Shown one piece after another: positions 19,770 through 28,088 of a stretch of DNA of 64,000 bases. This DNA comes from Gilliamella sp. wkB178 (GTDB lineage: Bacteria; Pseudomonadota; Gammaproteobacteria; Enterobacterales; Orbaceae): NCBI RefSeq assembly GCF_001690705.1, contig NZ_LZGK01000013.1, positions 496,001-560,000 of the forward strand, read 5' to 3'. The position numbers and the translations under genes are program-made. The notes below the pieces were generated by a model. It saw nothing but the letters and a program-made list of their open reading frames with translations. It had not been told where the DNA came from and did no database searches. Within the stretch, counting starts at the first letter, position 1. The number at the start of each line of letters is the position of its first letter.

Positions 19770-20794
19770 TGAAAGTATTAGGTATTGAAACATCATGTGA
19801 TGAAACTGGTGTTGCTATATATGATGACCAAAATGGCTTAATAGCTAATCAACTATATTCACAAATTAAATTACATGCTGATTATGGTGGTGTAGTCCCC
19901 GAATTAGCTTCGCGCGATCATATTCGTAAAACAGTGCCATTAATTCAAGCTGCGTTAACAGAAGCTCATTTAACCTCTGCAGATATTAACGGCGTAGCTT
20001 ATACAGCAGGTCCGGGACTAATTGGAGCATTAATGGTCGGCGCTTCGGTGGGACGTTCACTTGCTTATGCTTGGAATGTGCCGGCAATAGCTGTACACCA
20101 TATGGAAGGGCACTTACTTGCCCCAATGCTCGAAGATAATCCGCCTGAATTTCCTTTTGTTGCTTTACTTGTTTCTGGTGGTCATACACAGCTAATTAGT
20201 GTTACAGGGATTGGTCAATACCAATTAATGGGTGAATCAATTGACGATGCCGCTGGTGAAGCTTTTGATAAAACCGCTAAATTACTTGGGCTTGATTATC
20301 CGGGTGGTGCAAAACTGTCAAGATTAGCAGAGCAAGGTGATGCATCTCGATTTCATTTCCCTCGACCGATGACTGATCGTCCAGGATTAGATTTTAGTTT
20401 TTCCGGGCTTAAAACCGCAGCGGCTAACATAATCCATCAAAATACATCAAATAATGGTATAGATGCGCAAACTAAAGCCGACATAGCTAGAGCCTTTGAA
20501 GATGCGCTCGTTGATACTTTAGTGATTAAATCTCGCCGAGCACTCGAACATACAGGATTTAAACGACTAGTTATTGCTGGTGGTGTTAGTGCCAATACAA
20601 CATTGCGTAACCAATTAGCTGAATTAATGAAACAACGAAAAGGGCAGATTTATTACCCAAGATTAGAGTTTTGTACTGATAATGGTGCCATGATCGCTTA
20701 TGCGGGGATGATCCATTTAAAAGAACTTCCATTGACCGAATTAACTATAAATGTTAAGCCAAGATGGTCGTTAAATGAATTAGTTAAGCAATGA
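19769..20794 (+). CDS. tsaD: tRNA N6-threonylcarbamoyladenosine synthase subunit TsaD
   Basis: Transfers the threonylcarbamoyl group to A37 of ANN-decoding tRNAs together with TsaB and TsaE. It has 341 residues (E. coli 337) and the ASKHA fold. [16 protein letters not shown] opens the protein, and metal ligands His111 and His115 lie in [43 protein letters not shown] and [10 protein letters not shown] follow, with the C-terminal [12 protein letters not shown] carrying the third metal ligand. Overlaps yacG by one base (TAATG), so it belongs to the same transcript here; in E. coli the two are not adjacent. A terminator follows. Confidence 0.97.
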   Translation: MKVLGIETSCDETGVAIYDDQNGLIANQLYSQIKLHADYGGVVPELASRDHIRKTVPLIQAALTEAHLTSADINGVAYTAGPGLIGALMVGASVGRSLAYAWNVPAIAVHHMEGHLLAPMLEDNPPEFPFVALLVSGGHTQLISVTGIGQYQLMGESIDDAAGEAFDKTAKLLGLDYPGGAKLSRLAEQGDASRFHFPRPMTDRPGLDFSFSGLKTAAANIIHQNTSNNGIDAQTKADIARAFEDALVDTLVIKSRRALEHTGFKRLVIAGGVSANTTLRNQLAELMKQRKGQIYYPRLEFCTDNGAMIAYAGMIHLKELPLTELTINVKPRWSLNELVKQ

Positions 20795-20832
20795 ACTAAA
20801 ATCAAAAATAAAAAATGCTAAATGATTTTAAA

Positions 20833-20862
20833 AGTGGGATTTATTCCCACTTAATTATTTTA
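20833..20862. terminator. Terminator between tsaD and the DUF4282 gene
   Basis: Perfect stem AAGTGGGA / TCCCACTT with a 5-base loop, followed by AATTATTTT. It lies between convergent genes and could serve both. Confidence 0.75.
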
Positions 20863-20891
20863 ATTATCAACATTAATTAAACAATTAATAA

Positions 20892-21242
20892 TTATTGATT
20901 ATTAGTGTTATTATTGCTTACTTCTTTCGTATCTGTTGATGCAGATGCTATTTTTTCAATATTGCGATTAATATTAAATAAGATGCAAATTATTTCAAAT
21001 ACAATACGGGTGGAGACTAGTCCGCCAATAATGGTGAAAATGCCGCTAAAAAAGGCAATCATACCCATAGAAAAGCTATAGTGGAACAACGCAAAACTAC
21101 CTAAAATAATAGATAAACCACTAATGATAACTAAAGCGATAACAACCCAATAAATAATAGTGATAAATACTGGTGTTAATAATTTGTTGAAAAAGAAAAA
21201 GTCCTTAAATGAAAGATCTTTAAATTTAACATTGTTTTTCAT
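20892..21242 (-). CDS. DUF4282 family membrane protein
   Basis: 116-residue inner-membrane protein. It opens with the FKDLSFKDFFFFNKLLTPVFITIIYW segment typical of DUF4282 (PF14110) proteins. Two hydrophobic helices follow: about 24-50, and 54-88, the latter rich in Gly. Then comes RIVFEIICILFNINRNIEKI, characteristic of the family, and a Ser/Thr/Asn-rich tail. Function is unknown for the family. Preceded by an AGGAAT ribosome site; single gene between ycaO (divergent) and tsaD (convergent). Confidence 0.75.
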   Translation of the reverse strand: MKNNVKFKDLSFKDFFFFNKLLTPVFITIIYWVVIALVIISGLSIILGSFALFHYSFSMGMIAFFSGIFTIIGGLVSTRIVFEIICILFNINRNIEKIASASTDTKEVSNNNTNNQ

Positions 21243-21367
21243 TTTTTATTCCTATTGATAAATTTTGTGATTATTTAATTATTTTTTAAAGTTAGTATAT
21301 TCATTAAAAATGAATAGCTTTATGAATTAAAGGCGCTATATATTATACAATTTTTTTGAGACTTGAT

Positions 21368-23131
21368 ATGAAAACTTATATTCTTGGCAAAGATGCTGCC
21401 CTTGAAGATTCAATTAATTACTTTCAGTCCCAGTTAGCCAAATTTAAATTAGATGTAAAAGAAGCATCATGGCTAAATCCCGTTCCCAATGTCTGGTCGG
21501 TACATATTCAAAATACTACCTGTCCACTTTGTTTTGCTAATGGTAAAGGTGCAAGTAAAAAGGCCGCTTTAGCATCAGCTTTAGGTGAATATTTTGAACG
21601 ATTATCTACCAATTACTTCTTTGCCGATTTTTATTTAGGTAAAGATGCAGCTAATGCTAAGTTTGTTCATTATCCTACAGAAAAATGGTTTGCAATTCCA
21701 AAAGATAACTCCATACCTCAAGGTTTACTGTCTAAAAAACTACTTAAATTTTATGATCCAAACAAAGAGTTAGGTGCCAGTGATTTAATTGATTTGCAAT
21801 CAAGTAATATTGAACGAGGGATTTGTGCTTTACCTTTTATTCAACAATCTGATCAAAAAACTGTTTATGTGCCGGTTAATCTAATTGCTAATCTTTATGC
21901 TTCTAATGGTATGTCCGCGGGTAATACTCGTAATGAGGCTCGGGTACAAGCATTGTCAGAAATTTTTGAACGTTATGCAAAAAATAAAATTATTGCAGAA
22001 GCCATAAGTTTGCCAACCATTCCTACCCCTGTGCTTAATCGCTACCCTGGAGTGTTAACTGCTATTCAAGCACTTGAAAGCGAAGGGTTCCCAATTTATT
22101 GTTTTGATGCTTCTTTGGGGGGGCAATTTCCGGTTATTTGTGTGGTTTTATTTAATCCACAAAATGGTACAAGCTATGCATCATTCGGCGCACATCCTAA
22201 TTTGGGTGTAGCACTTGAACGAACTGTTACTGAATTATTACAAGGCCGCAGTTTAAAAGATCTCGATGTATTTTCACCACCAAGTTTTGCTAATGATGAA
22301 GTGGCTGATCTCAGTAATTTAGAAACACATTTTATTGATTCAAGTGGTTTAATTTCGTGGGATTTATTTAACGAACAACATGATTATGACTTTGTTGATT
22401 GGGATTTTTCGGGTACAACGGAACAAGAATTTGCCAACTTAATGGCGATATTAGCCCACAACAACACTGAAGTATTAATTATGGATTATGAACACTTAGG
22501 TGTTTATGCTTGCCGAATTTTAGCTGTAGGTATGTCGGAAATCTATCCTCCAGAAGATCTGTTAATCGCTAATAACAACATGGCAATACACTTACGTGAA
22601 CTTATATTATCTTTGCCACATAAAAAACGTTCAGCTAAACAATATCTAAGCATAATTGAACAATTAGATGATGATGGGTTGGATGACTTTGCTCGGGTGC
22701 GTGAATTGTTGGGCATAGCAACAGGTAAAGATAATGCTTGGCTAACTTTACGTATCGGTGAATTAAAAGCCATGTTAGCACTTGCTGGTAAAGACTTAAA
22801 ACAAGCGAAATTATGGATTGATTGGACAGTTGAAATGAATGAATCTATATTCACACCTGAACGTAATCATGCTTATCGTTGCTTACAAACTTTAGTCAAT
22901 TTTATTATTGTACGAGGGAGTAAACAATTGGTTCATTACCAAGCTGCTTTTAATAAAATGTATGGTGCTGCTTGTGTTGACGAAATGTGGCAATATGCGA
23001 TAGCACAAAAAAAATTTTTTGGTTTATCAAATTTTACAACTAATAGTAAAACCGCCAATAACAATTTGGAACAATTTGTTATGCATCAAAAATTGTTAAA
23101 TGTCTATCACCAGTTACATGCGTTAATGTAA
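21368..23131 (+). CDS. ycaO: YcaO: ATP-dependent factor for RimO-catalysed ribosomal protein S12 methylthiolation
   Basis: YcaO-fold ATP-binding protein. In E. coli it is an accessory factor for beta-methylthiolation of S12 Asp by RimO. With start at ATG 21368 it has 587 residues (E. coli 586). The open frame reaches 4 codons further to a TTG at 21356, which is not needed. Signature segments: GKDAALEDSINYF, EASWLNPVPNVWSVHI, GKGASKKAALASALGEYFERLSTNYFFADF with the ATP-binding Glu of GEYFER, and the second NEARVQALSEIFERYAK. A C-terminal helical repeat-like domain follows from about residue 430. Not linked to any peptide precursor gene, so the housekeeping role is favoured over azoline peptide biosynthesis. 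Confidence 0.95.
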   Translation: MKTYILGKDAALEDSINYFQSQLAKFKLDVKEASWLNPVPNVWSVHIQNTTCPLCFANGKGASKKAALASALGEYFERLSTNYFFADFYLGKDAANAKFVHYPTEKWFAIPKDNSIPQGLLSKKLLKFYDPNKELGASDLIDLQSSNIERGICALPFIQQSDQKTVYVPVNLIANLYASNGMSAGNTRNEARVQALSEIFERYAKNKIIAEAISLPTIPTPVLNRYPGVLTAIQALESEGFPIYCFDASLGGQFPVICVVLFNPQNGTSYASFGAHPNLGVALERTVTELLQGRSLKDLDVFSPPSFANDEVADLSNLETHFIDSSGLISWDLFNEQHDYDFVDWDFSGTTEQEFANLMAILAHNNTEVLIMDYEHLGVYACRILAVGMSEIYPPEDLLIANNNMAIHLRELILSLPHKKRSAKQYLSIIEQLDDDGLDDFARVRELLGIATGKDNAWLTLRIGELKAMLALAGKDLKQAKLWIDWTVEMNESIFTPERNHAYRCLQTLVNFIIVRGSKQLVHYQAAFNKMYGAACVDEMWQYAIAQKKFFGLSNFTTNSKTANNNLEQFVMHQKLLNVYHQLHALM

Positions 23132-23156
23132 CTGTAGTAACACAACTGATAAAACT

Positions 23157-23184
23157 TATTCCACCAACATATATTGGTGGAATA
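23157..23184. terminator. Bidirectional terminator between ycaO and the aroE-like gene
   Basis: Perfect 11-bp stem TATTCCACCAA / TTGGTGGAATA with a 6-base loop, located between convergent genes. Confidence 0.75.
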
Positions 23185-23194
23185 TAATTCAGTT

Positions 23195-24025
23195 TTAACC
23201 TTGGCGAGCAAAGTCTCCTGCTTGTTTAATTAATTTATCATCAGGCCTAATACCGGTATATAACACAAATTGTTCAACAGCTTGCAGTACTGCAACATCG
23301 GAACCGGAAATAATTGTTTTATTTAATTTCCTAGCAAACTTAATCATTGGTGTTTCGATTGGCATAGCTACTACATCAAAAATAATATCGGCTTGTTTTA
23401 TCATTGCTTCAGAAAAAGCCAATGCCTGTGCTTCAACACCACCAAGCATTCCTATTGGAGTAACATTAATAATTAATCGAGCTTGTTCAGGGGCAATAGT
23501 TTGTTCATTTTTAACCCATTTATAGTTATAGCGTTTAGCTAAGGCTTCCCCTTTTTGTTGATTGCGAGCAGCTATTACTCCATTTTTAAACCCAGCATCA
23601 TAAAAAGCACCAATAACTGCATTTGCCATACCACCGCTACCTTTTAATACAAAAGCAGTGTTATTATTAATTTTATTAGACTCAATCAGTTTAGCTACTG
23701 CGATATAATCAGTGTTATAGGCTTTTAGATAATAATTGGTATTTACGATAGTATTAACTGACTGAATTGAGGTAACTGATGAGTCTAATTCGTCAATAAA
23801 TTCAATACAGGCTTCTTTATAAGGCATTGAAATGGCGCAGCCACGAATAGCTAAAGCTTTAATACCATAAATAGCATCTTTCAAATTATTGGTTGTAAAA
23901 GCTTTATAAATATAATTAAGATCCAATTTTTCATACAAGTAGTTATGAAAGCGGGTACCAAAATTACTTGGACGGGCTGATAGTGACATACAAACAGTGG
24001 TATCTTTATTAATAATTCTTGCCAT
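23195..24025 (-). CDS. Shikimate dehydrogenase-like protein (HI0607 type)
   Basis: 276-residue member of the AroE/YdiB NAD(P)-dependent dehydrogenase superfamily. It is closest in pattern to the Haemophilus HI0607 SDH-like branch rather than true AroE. The substrate domain has CMSLSARPSNFGTRFHNYL near the N-terminus in place of the AroE SxSxS segment. It also has RGCAISMPYKEACIEFIDELD with the catalytic Lys in MPYK, then VNTIVN and YNTDYIA. The cofactor domain has VLKGSGGMANAVIGAFYDAG and VIAARNQQKGEALAKRY. Reaction in vivo uncertain; the SDH-like branch has weak shikimate activity. Transcribed divergently from ygbA. Confidence 0.85.
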   Translation of the reverse strand: MARIINKDTTVCMSLSARPSNFGTRFHNYLYEKLDLNYIYKAFTTNNLKDAIYGIKALAIRGCAISMPYKEACIEFIDELDSSVTSIQSVNTIVNTNYYLKAYNTDYIAVAKLIESNKINNNTAFVLKGSGGMANAVIGAFYDAGFKNGVIAARNQQKGEALAKRYNYKWVKNEQTIAPEQARLIINVTPIGMLGGVEAQALAFSEAMIKQADIIFDVVAMPIETPMIKFARKLNKTIISGSDVAVLQAVEQFVLYTGIRPDDKLIKQAGDFARQG

Positions 24026-24038
24026 TAGTATTGTTCCT

Positions 24039-24054
24039 TGTGAAGATAGTCATA
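24039..24054. promoter_or_regulatory. Possible CRP site between aroE-like gene and ygbA
   Basis: TGTGAAGATAGTCATA matches TGTGA-N6-TCACA in 9 of 10 fixed positions. It is centred about 50 bases before ygbA, a usual activator position. Motif only. Confidence 0.35.
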
Positions 24055-24096
24055 TGAATCTAATTTTAGCATTTTCTAACTTAATGTGTTGTTATT

Positions 24097-24426
24097 ATGG
24101 TTGCAAATAATACCGGTCCAAAAATAGAACAAGAAAAGGCTACCGTGCGAGCAATGATATATTTATATTGTCATAAAAATCATCACAGTCCTAATAACCA
24201 ATTGTGTGATGAATGTAATGATTTACTACAATATGCCATGCAACGATTGACTATGTGTCGTTTTGGCGAGGAAAAAACTACCTGTGAACGATGCCCTAAA
24301 CATTGTTATCGCAAGGATTATAAACAACAAATAAAACAAATAATGCGTTTTTCCGGACCAAGAATGATGATCTATCATCCGGTTATGGCGCTTAAGCATA
24401 TTTATAAGAATATTATACGTAAGTAG
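24097..24426 (+). CDS. ygbA: YgbA, nitrous-oxide-stimulated promoter family protein
   Basis: 109-residue Cys-rich small protein of the PF11756 family. In E. coli ygbA is controlled by the NO sensor NsrR and has been linked to recovery from nitrosative stress. The signature is visible: EKATVRAMIYLYCHKNHH, then LCDECNDLLQYAMQRLTMCRFGEEKTTCERCPKHCYRKDYKQQIKQIMRFSGPRMMIYHPVMALKH. Seven Cys in the central part suggest metal or cluster binding. Divergent from the shikimate-dehydrogenase-like gene, with only about 70 bases shared as promoter region. No clear NsrR site was seen. Confidence 0.9.
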   Translation: MVANNTGPKIEQEKATVRAMIYLYCHKNHHSPNNQLCDECNDLLQYAMQRLTMCRFGEEKTTCERCPKHCYRKDYKQQIKQIMRFSGPRMMIYHPVMALKHIYKNIIRK

Positions 24427-24457
24427 AAAATTATATTGCGGAGGTACCTGAATGGAG

Positions 24458-24506
24458 CTTTATTGTAACTTACAATCAGTTAATAATATTGTAAATTACA
24501 ATAAAG
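24458..24506. terminator. Long inverted repeat between ygbA and the TonB receptor gene
   Basis: Arms of 19 bases (CTTTATTGTAACTTACAAT and ATTGTAAATTACAATAAAG) pair with one mismatch around an 11-base loop. It sits between convergent genes. It probably acts as a bidirectional terminator, although no clean T run follows. Confidence 0.5.
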
Positions 24507-24534
24507 TTAATAATAAGGCTATCCTATTAAGCCT

Positions 24535-26682
24535 CTAGAATTTCATACTCGCACTAACTATGGCATGGAACTTGGCTGCCGGAATAGTTTCATAAGCAGT
24601 GGTGTAATCTTTATTAAGTATATTATTTAGGTCAATCCCAATTTTATACTGACGTTGTGGCCCAAATGAAGTGGAAGTAGATAAATTCAGTGTTGACCAT
24701 CCGCTGTAATGATATGCCGAACCATCACTTTTTTTGGTTGCTTTGGTGGCTACCCGCATAAATAGATCGGAATCAATGTCTATTTTGTCAAAATAGGCTG
24801 TATGCCTTACACCAACATTCCCTGCAAAACGTGGATTACCTGTGTCATAAGTGGTATATTCATTAGTCTTAATCTGACGACGTAGGTAATTACCTTTAAC
24901 GTAAGGTGTTACTGGTAAGTCTAAGTATTCCGCCATAAATTCTAAACCATAGGTGTTAGCTTTATTAGCATTATGATAATAACTAAAATTCCGACCAGAA
25001 GCTCCATCACAAACAGCTGAACCATTACAACTTGTATCAGTAATATAGTTTTTAGCTGCAGAATAATAAATAGCAGTATCAACTAACCATTTATTATTGT
25101 TATAACGTAATCCAATTTCGTAGTTATTCGATTTTTCAGCTTTGAGTTTGGAGTTTCCATAAAGTGTCTGATTTGCGGCTGAGGTTACAGCATAAAGATG
25201 AGCAAGAGTAGGGTACACATATCCTTGCGCAAATGAAGCTCTAAGTTGAGTATTTTTAATTCCGGAATAAGTTAGACCAGAAGAAACCACGAAATTATTA
25301 TCGTTATCTTTCTTTTTTCCGTCAATTTTGTATGTTGAAGTCGGTCGTCCTATAACAGGTTTTTTATTGATTAATGTTGAACCATTTTTTAATTTGGATT
25401 GTATCCAATATTGCCGAATACCTAGATTCCAAGCAATATCATCTGTAATTGCCCAATCGTTTTGCCCAAATAATGAAATACTTGATTGTTGCCATTTATT
25501 GGACAAATATTTATTTTGAGTATAACTAGCAACCGGCATAGGCATTTTTGAGACAACTCTATTGTGCGAATCTTGGTCAACATTATCTTGTTGGTATTGA
25601 ATCCCGGTAATTAATTTCATATTTTTAGCAGGTTCGAAATCTGATTGGAATGTCATGCCATAGGTTTTTTGTTCATCATCAGTAGCCGTTTTAGTATCAA
25701 CATTCATTCTAGGATTTGGTGATACTTCAATATGATTTCTAAATTTACGATTCAACTTTTGGGCGTAAGCATCATAATGTAACTTTTTCAAAAAAACTCC
25801 ATCAGCATCATAATCATAGAATAAACCTACTTTTTCACGTTGTAACTTTGGTATTTTGACATAAAAATCTTTGATTTCAGGTGAATTAGGATCTTTTTCA
25901 TTATAGGTTTTAGTATCAAGTTTATAACGATCTAAAGATAATCCAATTTTATGTTTATCAAGATTAAAACCAAACCATGAACTTACACTATTGTTATCAA
26001 AATCTGTATCGTGAAGTTTTCCTTGATAAGCTTTACGATCCTTATTTTCAGCGTAGGTACCACTTATACGATAATCAAAGATATCATTAATAGTACCATT
26101 AACTGTACCCATTTCAGTAAAACCATCAGTCGAACCATTATAAATGACTTTAGTATCTCCATTTAAAGGTGAACCATCTTTACTCCCTTTACGGGTAATA
26201 AAATTAACTACACCTCCAATAGCTTGTGAACCATAAAGTACAGAATGAGGCCCTTTGATTACTTCAATACGTTCAACAGATTCCATATCAATCAACACAC
26301 CAGCACTAGAACCATGCCCTGAACGATGATAGGTTACTTCCTGTCCATCAATTAACATTAAAATACGTGAAGGTGCTTCACCACGGATCATAATTTGTTT
26401 TCGACCAGCGAGAGCGTTATCAGTTATCTCTACACCGGGAATATCACGTAAGCTTTCAACAATAGAATCCCCGTTTTGTTTTTCAATTTCATCTCGATTA
26501 ACAACATTGACCGACACAGAACTATCCCAGACCGTTTTTTCATTACGATCTGCGGTAACTACAATCGTATCATGATAATTGCTTTTTCTTTCGTCAGCAA
26601 AAGCATTAGCCATAAAAAATAGGTTAAAAAAAGTAATGCATAAAGTTGGTGTAATATAATTCTTAGTAATTATCAATTTCAT
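24535..26682 (-). CDS. TonB-dependent outer-membrane receptor, iron/heme type
   Basis: 715-residue receptor. Signal peptide to about residue 29 (LFFMANAFADE), TonB box HDTIVVTADR, and a plug with GDSIVESLRDIPGVEITDNALAGRKQIMIRGEAPSRILMLIDGQ. SVERIEVIKGPHSVLYGSQAIGGVVNFIT ends the plug. A 22-strand-type barrel follows, ending FHAIVSASMKF with the terminal Phe. The plug is of the hemoglobin/siderophore/colicin I receptor class; the ligand cannot be named. Fur boxes just upstream indicate iron repression. One Cys pair (DTSCNGSAVCDG) lies in an extracellular loop. Monocistronic between a convergent hairpin and a Fur-box-rich promoter region shared with alr. Confidence 0.9.
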   Translation of the reverse strand: MKLIITKNYITPTLCITFFNLFFMANAFADERKSNYHDTIVVTADRNEKTVWDSSVSVNVVNRDEIEKQNGDSIVESLRDIPGVEITDNALAGRKQIMIRGEAPSRILMLIDGQEVTYHRSGHGSSAGVLIDMESVERIEVIKGPHSVLYGSQAIGGVVNFITRKGSKDGSPLNGDTKVIYNGSTDGFTEMGTVNGTINDIFDYRISGTYAENKDRKAYQGKLHDTDFDNNSVSSWFGFNLDKHKIGLSLDRYKLDTKTYNEKDPNSPEIKDFYVKIPKLQREKVGLFYDYDADGVFLKKLHYDAYAQKLNRKFRNHIEVSPNPRMNVDTKTATDDEQKTYGMTFQSDFEPAKNMKLITGIQYQQDNVDQDSHNRVVSKMPMPVASYTQNKYLSNKWQQSSISLFGQNDWAITDDIAWNLGIRQYWIQSKLKNGSTLINKKPVIGRPTSTYKIDGKKKDNDNNFVVSSGLTYSGIKNTQLRASFAQGYVYPTLAHLYAVTSAANQTLYGNSKLKAEKSNNYEIGLRYNNNKWLVDTAIYYSAAKNYITDTSCNGSAVCDGASGRNFSYYHNANKANTYGLEFMAEYLDLPVTPYVKGNYLRRQIKTNEYTTYDTGNPRFAGNVGVRHTAYFDKIDIDSDLFMRVATKATKKSDGSAYHYSGWSTLNLSTSTSFGPQRQYKIGIDLNNILNKDYTTAYETIPAAKFHAIVSASMKF

Positions 26683-26737
26683 TGTCGATATTATCCTTTC
26701 CTAGTTTAGTATCTATGATTTTTAGCTACACATTGAA

Positions 26738-26752
26738 TGATAATTATTATCG
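26738..26752 (-). promoter_or_regulatory. Fur box upstream of the TonB receptor gene
   Basis: TGATAATTATTATCG matches the 7-1-7 Fur motif TGATAATNATTATCA in 13 of 14 fixed bases. It is centred about 60 bases before the receptor start. Confidence 0.85.
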
Positions 26753-26766
26753 TTTTAAAAACGGAA

Positions 26767-26781
26767 TAATAACCATTATCG
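26767..26781 (-). promoter_or_regulatory. Second, weaker Fur box
   Basis: TAATAACCATTATCG matches the 7-1-7 Fur motif at 11 of 14 positions, 29 bases from the first box. A further AT-only copy, TAATAATTATTATTA at 26822-26836, matches 12 of 14 but is low-complexity. Confidence 0.5.
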
Positions 26782-26840
26782 TTTAATGTGTAAATAAAAT
26801 AAGCTAATAAGTTGGTATAAATAATAATTATTATTATTTT

Positions 26841-26996
26841 TCAATTAGTTAAGTTAAACCATTTTTATAGTATGGATAGTTACATTTAAGTGAGTTAGAT
26901 TCAGGAAAAATTGCACAGCTAATACAAAGAAATATTTGTTATTATTGGTAACAAAAATTACAATAGTCATCTAATAAAAAATTAGAGTTCAAGAAA
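26841..26996. other. Remainder of the divergent region before alr
   Basis: With the Fur boxes, this completes a 314-base gap between the receptor and alr. It must contain the alr promoter; no distinctive element was recognised and the alr ribosome site is weak. Confidence 0.35.
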
Positions 26997-28082
26997 ATGT
27001 CTATAGCAGTGGTAGAAATTGAACGTAAAGCAATTCTACATAATATTGAATATTTAAGAAAAATAGCCCCTTATAGTTCGCTTATCGCTATTATTAAAGC
27101 AAATGCCTATTCACATGGAATCAAAGGTGTAGCTCAATTACTGCATACTAAGGTCGATTGTTTTGGAGTAGCGCGTCTTTCAGAAGCAATGGTATTGCGT
27201 CATAGTGGTATTAATACACCAATTGTATTATTAGAAGGTTTCTTCCTGCGAGATAATATAGGTGATTTGATTGATTTTAATATACAAACTGTCGTCCATT
27301 GCCAATGGCAAATTGATGCTTTAGAAAAATTAATTGTAGATAACCAAATTACTACCTGGTTCAAATTTGATACTGGTATGCATCGCTTAGGTTTTAATCA
27401 GCAAGAAGCTAAAACTGCATTTAATCGCTTAGTAAATTGCGCTGCAGTCCGTAAACCGATCAATATAATCAGTCATTTTAGTTCAGCGGATGAAGCTAAC
27501 TCTAATCAAACGCTGAAACAAATTGAGTTATTCGATAAATTTATAGATTCAATTGAGGATAAATCATTAATTGGTAAAATTTCTATCGCGGCTTCGGGTG
27601 GAACATTAGCTTGGCCGATGTCGCATCGTGATGCTATCCGCCCCGGAATTGCAATTTATGGCGTTTCACCTTTTGACGAACCGGTTGCAGAATTAAGTCC
27701 AGCAATGACGTTTAAATCAGAATTAATAGTAGTCCGTGATCATAAACAAGGTGAGTCAGTAGGTTATGGGCAAACATGGACCAGTCCTAAAGATACTAAA
27801 CTCGGTGTGGTCGCAATGGGGTATGGCGATGGTTATCCCAGAAGTATTCCTGCAAATACTCCAGTTTTGATAAATGGTCGGAGAGTACCAATTGTAGGCC
27901 GAGTTTCTATGGATATGATAGTGATTGATTTAGGTAGTGATAGCCTTGATAAACCAGGAGATGAAGTTATATTCTGGGGGAAAGGACTCACTGTTGAAGA
28001 GATCGCTAAGCACACAGGAATTAGTGCTTACGAGTTGTTAACGCGTTTAACGGGACGCGCAAAAATTCATTATATAGATTAA
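26997..28082 (+). CDS. alr: Alanine racemase
   Basis: PLP enzyme interconverting L- and D-alanine for peptidoglycan. It has 361 residues (E. coli Alr 359). The PLP-binding Lys34 is in AIIKANAYSHG. The TIM barrel continues with FKFDTGMHRLGF, SHFSSADE and RPGIAIYGVSPF. The catalytic Tyr lies in SVGYGQTWTSP, and MGYGDGYPR and GRVSMDM follow in the C-terminal beta domain. mltG begins 6 bases after the stop, so the two peptidoglycan genes are probably one transcript; that pairing differs from E. coli. Confidence 0.96.
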   Translation: MSIAVVEIERKAILHNIEYLRKIAPYSSLIAIIKANAYSHGIKGVAQLLHTKVDCFGVARLSEAMVLRHSGINTPIVLLEGFFLRDNIGDLIDFNIQTVVHCQWQIDALEKLIVDNQITTWFKFDTGMHRLGFNQQEAKTAFNRLVNCAAVRKPINIISHFSSADEANSNQTLKQIELFDKFIDSIEDKSLIGKISIAASGGTLAWPMSHRDAIRPGIAIYGVSPFDEPVAELSPAMTFKSELIVVRDHKQGESVGYGQTWTSPKDTKLGVVAMGYGDGYPRSIPANTPVLINGRRVPIVGRVSMDMIVIDLGSDSLDKPGDEVIFWGKGLTVEEIAKHTGISAYELLTRLTGRAKIHYID

Positions 28083-28088
28083 ATAGTT

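Noticed and set aside
21368-23131. YcaO as part of a thiazole/oxazole-modified peptide cluster
   Set aside because: No precursor peptide, dehydrogenase or E1-like partner nearby, and the protein matches the E. coli housekeeping YcaO along its length.
24026-24096. Possible NsrR operator before ygbA
   Set aside because: Only AAGAT and ATCT fragments are present; the 11-1-11 NsrR palindrome cannot be built here.
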